From: Cymbomonas tetramitiformis
Taxonomy: Eukaryota; Chlorophyta; Pyramimonadophyceae; Pyramimonadales; Pyramimonadaceae
DNA: 12,891 nt
Assembly (NCBI GenBank): GCA_001247695.2
Contig: LGRX02034547.1
Location: 1-12,891, forward strand
Direction: 5' to 3'
Part shown: one piece after another, positions 1 through 7,500 of the stretch
Numbering within the stretch: the stretch's first letter is position 1
How the letters are laid out: each line of letters opens with the position of its first letter
The notes under the pieces: model-generated
Seen by the model: the letters and a program-made list of their open reading frames with translations, nothing else
Told to the model about the DNA's origin: nothing
The model's database searches: none
Made by a program: the position numbers and the translations under genes

Positions 1-403
1 CGCCCAGGGCCGCTGATGTCATGCGGTGCTGCAGCGTGACTGGCGGGGAGCGGTCGCCCAGGGCGGCTGATGTCATGCGGTGCTGCAGCGTGACTGGCGG
101 GGAGCGGTCGCCCAGGGCGGCTGATGTCATGCGGTCCTGCAGCGTGACTGGCGGGGTGCGTGCGCCCAGGAGCAGCTGATGTCATGCGGTCCTGCAACGT
201 GACTGGCGGGGAGCGGCCGCCAAGGGCCGCTGATGTCATGCGGTCACCTACAGCGTGACTGGCGAGACGGTCGCCCAGGAGCGGCTGATGTCATGCGGTG
301 CTGCAGCGTGACTGGCGGGGAGCGGTCGCCCAGGGCCGCTGATGTCATGCGGTCCTGCAGCGTGACTGGTGGGGAGCGGTCGCCCAGGGCGGCTGATGTC
401 ATG
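1..403. repeat. Tandem array, 54-bp unit, about 7.4 copies
   Basis: Units begin with CGCCCAGG at 1, 55, 109, 163, 218, 272, 327 and 381. Spacing is 54 bp, with two 55-bp units. The last copy stops after GCTGATGTCATG at 403. Each unit contains GCTGAT followed about 18 bp later by GCTGCAG or CCTGCAG (one copy has CCTACAG), which resembles a branch point plus splice acceptor. The array is probably intronic sequence of the coiled-coil gene downstream, but its left end lies outside the window. The following 404-529 is unique sequence in which I see no exon. Confidence 0.95.
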
Positions 404-529
404 ACCGTTTAGTCAGCGCACGCGTGAGAGCACTGCTTACTTCCCCACATTTCCCCACTGCTCCAAGCTCGGCCTCCTCGGCTATTGATCCCTTTCGCTG
501 CGGCCGGTGACGTTGCCTTCGTGGCGCTC

Positions 530-1445
530 TAGGTGGGAGGGCTCCGGGCTGCTGTGCTGATGTGGCGAGCGTGGTGCTCGGGTGGGAGGGCTCCGGGCTG
601 CTGTGCTGATAATGGCCGACGTGGTGCTCGGGTGGGAGAGCTGCAGGCTGCTGTGCTGATGGCCAAGGCGAGCGTGGTGCTCGGGTGGGAGGCTGCAGGC
701 TGCTGTGCTGATGTGGCGCGTGGTGCTCGGGTGGGAGGGCTGCAGGCTGCTGTGCTGTGTGGTGACGTGGTGCTCGGGTGGGAGGGCTGCAGGTTGCTCC
801 AGGGTGCCGGCTGATGGGTTGGCGTGGTGGTCGGGTGGGAGGGCTGCAGGCTGCTGTGCTGATGGGGTGAGCGTGGTGCTCGGGTGGGAGGGCTGCAGGC
901 TGCTGTGCTGATGTGGTGAGCGTGGTGCTCGAGGTGGGAGGGCTGCAGAGCTGCTCCAGGGTGCGAGCGCTGATGGGTTGACGTGGTGGTCGGGTGGAGG
1001 CTGCAGGCTGCTGTGCTGATGGGGTGGCGCGGTGCTCGGGTGGGAGGAGCTGCAGGTTGCTCCAGGGTGCCGGCTGATGGGTTGAGCGTGGTGGTCGGGT
1101 GGGAGGGCTGCAGGCTGCTGTGCTGATGGGGTGAGCGTGGTGCTTAGGTGGGGCTGCAGGCTGCTTTGTGCTGATGGGTTGAGCGCGGTGCTCGGGTGGG
1201 GAGGGGCTGCAGGTTGCTCCAGGGTGCCGAGCGCTGATGGGTTGAGCGTGGTGGTCGGGTGCAGGAGGGCTGCAGGCTGCTGTGCTTATGGGGTGACGTG
1301 GTGCTCGAGGTGGGAGAACTGCAGGTTGCTCCAGGGTGCCGAAGCGCTGATGGGGTGAGCGTGGTGCTCGGGTGGGAGGGCTGCAGGCTGCTGTGCTGAT
1401 GGGGTGAGCGCGGTGCTCGGGAGGGAGGGCTGCAGGTTGCTCCAG
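530..1445. repeat. Compound tandem array (A and B units) leading into the first exon
   Basis: About 17 units of roughly 50-60 bp share the frame GTGGGAGGGCTGCAG...CTGATGGG...GTGGTGCTCGG. A units read GGCTGCTGTGCTGATG. B units read GTTGCTCCAGGGTGCC, often followed by GAGCGC. B units occur near 790, 945, 1055, 1210 and 1322, interspersed with A units. A final B-type unit at 1431-1457 runs straight into the first recognised exon, so the B units are copies of that exon's acceptor and first codons. Many units also carry GGTGAGC, which resembles a splice donor. Confidence 0.93.
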
Positions 1446-1508
1446 GGTGCCGAGCGCGCGATTGAGGAGAAGGATGGCAAGCTCGAGGCACTGCAGACGG
1501 TGCTGCAG
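1446..1508 (+). CDS. Exon 1 of this window (21 codons), coiled coil
   Basis: It translates to GAERAIEEKDGKLEALQTVL plus Q, a typical charged coiled-coil segment. The acceptor is TTGCTCCAG|GGT at 1445 and the donor is CAG|GTGACC at 1509, giving a phase-0 exon. Its first codons are also present in the B units of the upstream array. Earlier exons are presumably to the left of the window. Confidence 0.72.
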
Positions 1509-4500
1509 GTGACCTTTGCATTGGGCTGCATGCATCACTGCTGATGCAGGGCGCGATGCAGGGCCTTCGCCGGGCGCGATGAAGGGCCCTCGCAGGGCGC
1601 GATGCAGGGCCCTCGCCGGGCGCGATGCAGGGCCCTCGCCGGGCGCGATGAAGGGCCCTCGCCGGGCGCGATGAAGGGCCCTCGCCGGGCGCGATGCAGG
1701 GCCCTCGCTGGGGATTCCGCATATTTGCACTTCGTTCTCCAATGCCCTGCCGGCGAATCTACATCACTGTCGTGTCATCGCGGTCCGCAACGCTGGATTG
1801 TACTATTGTCTGGTTGGTATTAGCATTTCCCCTGCCGCCGGATTGGAACTATCCTGTGGCTGGTGTTTTCCCTAGCACTACTGCCAGATTAGCAGGTTCC
1901 TCCGATGAGTGTTTCACGAATCCCTGGCCCCGAATATTAAAAAAATCAGATCAACAGTTTCCGCAGATGCCTGCCCCAAACAGATTTTTCCCGCTAAAAG
2001 TTTTCTTCAGATCCCGGCCTCCAAATAGATTTTGTTATATCAACATTTTCCACAGCTGCCCGTTGCTGACATCCCCCAGTCGCCTGCCATCCGATCAATA
2101 AGTCATTCCCGCCCTTTCCCAAGGCGGCCCATGGTCGCCAGCTGCGCGGGGTAGGTCAGCTGCTCCCAGCTTGCTCAGCACGAGGGGCAGATTGAACAGG
2201 GAGCCAATAGGAGCAGAGTCCCCCCCTCACCCGCCCCTCCTCACCGCAGGCTCTGCAAGGCGATCTGGAGGCGGCACGAGGCCATCAGCAGCAGGCGGCA
2301 GCGCTGCAGCAGCAGGTGGAGGTGTTGGAAGGAGAAGCAGCAGGGTTGCGAGCAGTAGGCGAGGCACGGTCCGTGGAGGTGCAGGAGCTGGAGCAGCGTG
2401 CCGCAGCCATGGAGGGGCAGCTGCAGGTTGGAATACCTCGCTGACGAGGCTGCCTGCGCATCAATGGATCCACGAGGCTGCCTGCGCATCAATGGATCCA
2501 CGAGGCTGCCTGCGCATCAATGGATCCACGAGGCTGCCTGCGCATCAATGGATCCACGAGACTGCCTGCGCATCAATGGATCCACGAGGCTGCCTGCGCA
2601 TCAATGGATCTACGAGGCTGCCTGCGCATCAATGGATCCACGAGCTTCGACGCGCTTTGCCGGCGGCTTTTGTGTGCTCAAATGCGTCACCGGGGTCAGA
2701 GGGCTCCTGTCTTGACCATCGGAATAACTAAAGGAGCCAATTGGGTTCAATTGGGTTCAAATGGGTTCTGGACTTAGGATCAAGGGTGCTGCACCCCAGC
2801 TTATGGTTTCGCACCTGCCTCACGCTTGGAGGGGCGGCCCACATGACGTGATGTGCTCACTTAGAGGTGGCCACGGTCTCAAGCCTGGCGCCTGTCCTGA
2901 ATGCATACTGCTGACACGGTACCCGAGCCGGCGCCTGTCGTCGGTGCGGCCTCCCTCCCTGGATCCGCCAGGAGCGCAGCTGCGTCAGTACACACCGCGC
3001 AGACGGCGGCCCTCCAAAACATGGATTTACTGGCCTCACGGTGGGCTGCGGCGAGTTGTGGGCAGGCGGCGGATCTGGTACGTCCGCGGCTCGAGCAGTG
3101 CGAAGGGGAGATGAAGACATTGGAGGCCGCGAGGGATGAGGCCTTGGTGCTGCTCAAGGTGCGGCCTGGGAGAGGGCGAGGGATGAGGCCTTGGTGCTGC
3201 TCAAGGTGCGGCCTGGGAGAGGGCGAGGGATGAGGCCTTGGTGCTGCTCAAGGTGCGGCCTGGGAGAGGGCGAGGGATGAGGCCTTGGTGCTGCTCAAGG
3301 TGCGGCCTGGGAGAGGGCGAGGGAACTCTTCACGAGCGCCGCCTTGGGCTGCATGTGCCGCGCATCTCGTCGCCACGTTAGCAAGGACGGATGGATGACA
3401 CGTGGATTTCAATGGACGTGGCCTCCGAAGGGTGTGGGGGTTGTGCGGCCTTGGTCCTGTTTGTGTCCCATGGAAAGCCCGGAACGGTAGGGAAGAGGCG
3501 CTGCGCATCACGCCAGTAACGCCCCTACGGGCTTCTTCTAGTGCCGACAGCAGCATCAGAGTAACTCAACTCATAGGCTCACGTGGCATTCACTGTAGGC
3601 CTTGTGATGCCCTGAAGCTCGTAGGCTCATGGGCTGACGTGATGCTCATGATCTGTGCGGCGGGCGAGGCGGGTTGGGAGAGGCACAGGCGGCGCAGCTC
3701 TCCCTGAGGGAGCTGCAGGAGCAGCAGGCGGCGGAGGCTGATCAGGCGGCGGAGGTCCGCGGAGAGCTCGAAAAGTGCGCAACCACACCGCCATCTGGCC
3801 CACCCTTCCGGTGCACGTCCCTGCGCTGGGAGTGGTGCTCCGAGGTTGCCCGCCATGCTGGGGTGGTGGAGCACGCGATCAGAACGGGGATCTTCGCGGC
3901 GACATGGGGATTGGGGACGGTGGAAGTGCACACGTGGGAGAATACGCGGAGAGGGGACGTGCGCATGACGCGGTGTGGGCCGGATGGCGGGGTTTCTTCA
4001 TACATCCGAATCAAATTCATATGATACCCATTAGAGACCAATCATGGACTTGTATGTTATTGAACCTTCGCCATGTTCTTGCCGATCTCGATGGTGATGG
4101 TGTCACTCACTTGTGGTCCTTGTCCTTCTATCGCTTTTTGGATATTATCGCGGCAGTGGGGATTTTTCACATGCAAACCCCATATGCCCTTTTGAAATTT
4201 GTACTTGTTGGGAGTGTAGCATGTGAGATTGCGTACGGGCCATAATCTGCTGACGACATGTTCTGGTCCGATTTCTGTGATGGTCGCCAATAGAAAACCA
4301 TGAGGTTGTGGAACCCGGTGCTTCCATGCGCAGCGATGACGATTGACAAAAGTGACACCGGGTTCCACAACCTCATGGTTTTCTATTGGCGACCATCACA
4401 GAAATCGGACCAGAACATGTCGTCGGCAGATTATGGCCCGTACGCAATCTCACATGCTACACTCCCAACAAGTACAGATTTCAAAAGGGCATATGGGGTT

Positions 4501-7500
4501 TGCATGTGAAAAATCCCCACTGCCGCGATAATATCCAAAAAGCGATAGAAGGACAAGGACTACAAGTGGGTGACACCATCACCATCGAGATCGGCAAGAA
4601 CATGGCGAATGTTCAATAACATACAAGTCCATGATTGGTCTCTAATGGGTATCATATGAATTTGATTCGGATGTATGAAGAAACCATCGGCCATCGGCCA
4701 TCCGGATTGATAGCCTTCGGCCCAGGTCGCGAGAAGTGCGAGGGGCTGACAGAAGGGGAGGTGGGACTGCCAGGCGGCTGGAGCGCCTACAGAAGACCGG
4801 CAAGCAGCGGCGACAGGAGACGGATGATCTTCAGGCGCAAGTGACGGCTCTGGGGCGCGAGCGTGACAACGCTGGGGAGGCCGCCCGCAAGGTGCAGGCG
4901 AACTTGGATAGCTGCACCGCCAGGCTTCAACAGGAGGTGCTGCCCATCCCACCCCGCATGGCGCCTCTGCCCCGCGGGTGCGCAGAGCGGCAGTGGGTAA
5001 AGTGCCGGGCACCGTGGGGGCCTCATGCGATGGCCTCTCGATGCGGTGTGGCGTGGGGCCAAAACCCTTGTTCCGGCGCCAGGGTTTAAAAATGCGTGAA
5101 TCGGGGCTGGAGGGATGAGTGTGGGGGCAAGAGGGTCCGTGAAGGGCGGTGGAGAGGCGAGGCGGCGGATAGCTCAGGTGTGGCCCCTGTTACTAACTGT
5201 TTTGGATGGGGAGATTGGAGGGTACGCAGGAAGAGGCCAGCAAGGCGAGCAAGGAGGCGGCGCAGGCGAGTGAGAAAAGTGCTGAGGCAGCGCAGGAAGC
5301 ATGTCAGCGGGCGGAGGCTGAGCTGGCAGAGGCGCAGAGCCAGCTGGCAGATGCACGAAGGCTGGCGGAGGAGCGCGCGGCCCATCTGGTGTCCCTGGAG
5401 AAAGACCTGACGACGGGCTCGCAGGAGGTCCGCCGCTGCCAGGCCCTCCTCCTCGGTCAGGCATCCAGAGCAACCGAGGCGGAGTCAACTGCTTCCGTGC
5501 ACCCTCCACTCTCCTTAGAGCCACCACGCAGACACACTCTCACAACATCACACAAATGGATCCAAGCATAAGCGCACACAGTGATTCCTTCGATGGATTG
5601 TGAGTTGTGTCTTCGAGGAAGGTCAATCCTGCTCTCGCACGCGTGGTCGCACACTGAGGGTGCCCATGGCTAGTAGTACTTCCAGTCGCGTCGTGGTCGC
5701 ACACTGAGGGGGCCCATGGCTAGTAGTACTTCCAGTCGCGCCGGGGACGGTGACCGCGAGCCAACAGCCAGCAGCATGCGGGACTGAGTAATTCTTCTGA
5801 GCAGGGCACGGTGATTGCTCCGACTGTTCCGGATTCTTCCGATCGCCTTCGTGTTGGGGCATCACCAAGGAAGCCCTAACCCGTAATTTCACGCACACGC
5901 AGGCGTTTGCCATACTGTCATGTGAGCGTGACCTAGCCTCCGCTTTCACTCAGATGACGTGGCTGTGGCGGGACGGCAGGCGCTGGCAAAGGCCCAAGCA
6001 CAGATGGCCCAGCGCGAGGAGGACGCCAAGAATCTCGAGGCCGCGCGGGACGAAGCCCTGAACCTGCTCAAGGTGCGCGGGACGACGCACTGAACCTGCT
6101 CAAGGTGCACGGTACGAAGCCCTGAACCTGCTCAAGGTGCGCGGGACGAAGCCCTGAACCTGCTCAAGGTGCGCGGGACGAAGCCCTGAACCTGCTCAAG
6201 GTGCGCGGTACGAAGCCCTGAACCTGCTCAAGGTGCACGGCGGGAAAATGGGGTCCGCGATGGGGGAAGAACGCCGGCCTGCTCGAGGTGCATGAAGCCC
6301 CTCGGCAAAGGCCGTGGCATGCGGGGCTGTGGCCGGATTGTGTGGCAGAGGGAAGGTGGCAGGCGGTGACGCTCACTACATTTTCAGATAGTAGCGTGGG
6401 TGTGTGAGTTAGTTGCGGGCGTGAAGACAGCGCTCAAGCGGTCGAGGGGCGAAGACAGCGGACAAGGGGTCGAGCGGGGAATCGCCACAGGTGGCGCGGC
6501 GAGAGACAGAAGAGGCAGAAAAGAAGTACGATCTAGTGGAGACGCGGTGCATGGACATGAACAGCACGCACGAGGCGGAGAGGAAAGATGGCACGGAACG
6601 CCAGGCGGAGCTGGAGAAGTATGTTCCGCCCACCTCTGCCGCCAGCCAATCGGGAGCGCCAGCAGGAGCTCCTGCTCCGCCCGGCATCGCGTCTCATTGG
6701 TTGAACGTTAGTGGTGGAGGTGGATAAGGAAGTTCAAAGCCACCATTCGCTAAGAACGGACTGGAGCGTGTCGCCCCACATGCCATGAGAGTGGGCCATG
6801 GGCGCTAGGGAGGAGGCGAGCGGTGCTTTGCGGTGGAGGGGCTGCCAGGCGCCTGGAGCGCCTGCAGAAGGCAGGCAAGCAGCGGCGGCAGGAATCGGAG
6901 GAGTTGCAGGCGCAGGTGGTTGCTGTGACGAAGGAGTGCGGCGAGGCGAAGAGCGCGGCACGCACTTTGCAGGATGCGCTGGACGTGTGTACCGCGCAGC
7001 TGGCGAAGCAGGTGCCTCACCTTGCGGCCGTCTCAGTGCTCGTCTGTGCGCTCCCCTTGCCTGCCCACAGGCGCAGCTCTCCAGGCGCACCGTGGCGAGA
7101 GGGCAAGGAGCCTGCCAGCCAGAGCCTTAGTTTGCTGACTCATCGGTGCTGCACTGGTGGGGAGCTTGGATTGGATAATTATAGCTTGCTGCTGCCCTGC
7201 AATGCAAGGACGGCTGAGCGCGTTGCCGGCCTGAGCCCGCGCAGCGACGCCGCCGCAGCTGCGGAGGGGATCTTGCATGAGCTCCTGGTTGTGATGCGCC
7301 TCTGATGGGGAGGGACGCGGCTGAGGAGTCGATTTTTCGTTTGCGCGCGAGCGGGGCGGAGGGAGGGAACACAGGAGGAGGCAAGGGCGGCCAGCGAGGC
7401 GGCGGCGCAGGCGAGCGGGAAGAACACGGAGGCGGAGCGAGTGGCAGCGCAGGAAGCGAGCCAGCAGGCCGAGGCTGAGCTGGCAGAGGCGCGGAGCCAG

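Larger units (their letters stand above)
3991..4685. mobile_element. Fold-back element 1: two 330-bp inverted arms, 35-bp spacer
   Basis: The left arm is 3991-4320 and the right arm 4356-4685. They are reverse complements without gaps and differ at 5 positions (about 98.5% identity). The outer ends read GGTTTCTTCATACATCCGAA and its complement. Similarity continues imperfectly outward into CCGGATGG on both sides. The inner ends read CCCGGTG and CACCGGG, flanking the spacer 4321-4355. The element is AT-richer than the host gene. No transposase and no clear target-site duplication are visible. It is probably a non-autonomous fold-back or hairpin-forming element inserted in the B1-C1 intron. Confidence 0.9.
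3775..4773 (+). other. Intron between exons B1 and C1, carrying fold-back 1
   Basis: This is 999 bp, against 230 bp for the matching intron in cassette copy 2. Fold-back 1 (695 bp) accounts for most of the difference. The last bases before the acceptor (GGTGGGACTGCCAG) resemble those before C2 (GGTGGAGGGGCTGCCAG), so the intron ends share ancestry. A second donor-like string GAGAAGTGCGAG occurs at about 4731. Confidence 0.7.

Noticed and set aside
399..1742. 447-codon open frame on the minus strand, Pro/Ala/His/Ser-rich
   Set aside because: It lies entirely across tandem arrays and across a coiled-coil exon on the other strand. The peptide is a direct translation of the repeats, not an independent gene.
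2446..2644. CRISPR-like regular repeats (28 bp)
   Set aside because: Units are head to tail with no unique spacers, and the setting is an intron of a eukaryotic gene.
3991..4685. Fold-back 1 as a sequencing or assembly hairpin artefact
   Set aside because: The arms differ at five positions and have a distinct spacer, which is not expected from simple self-chimerism. Only raw reads could settle this fully.
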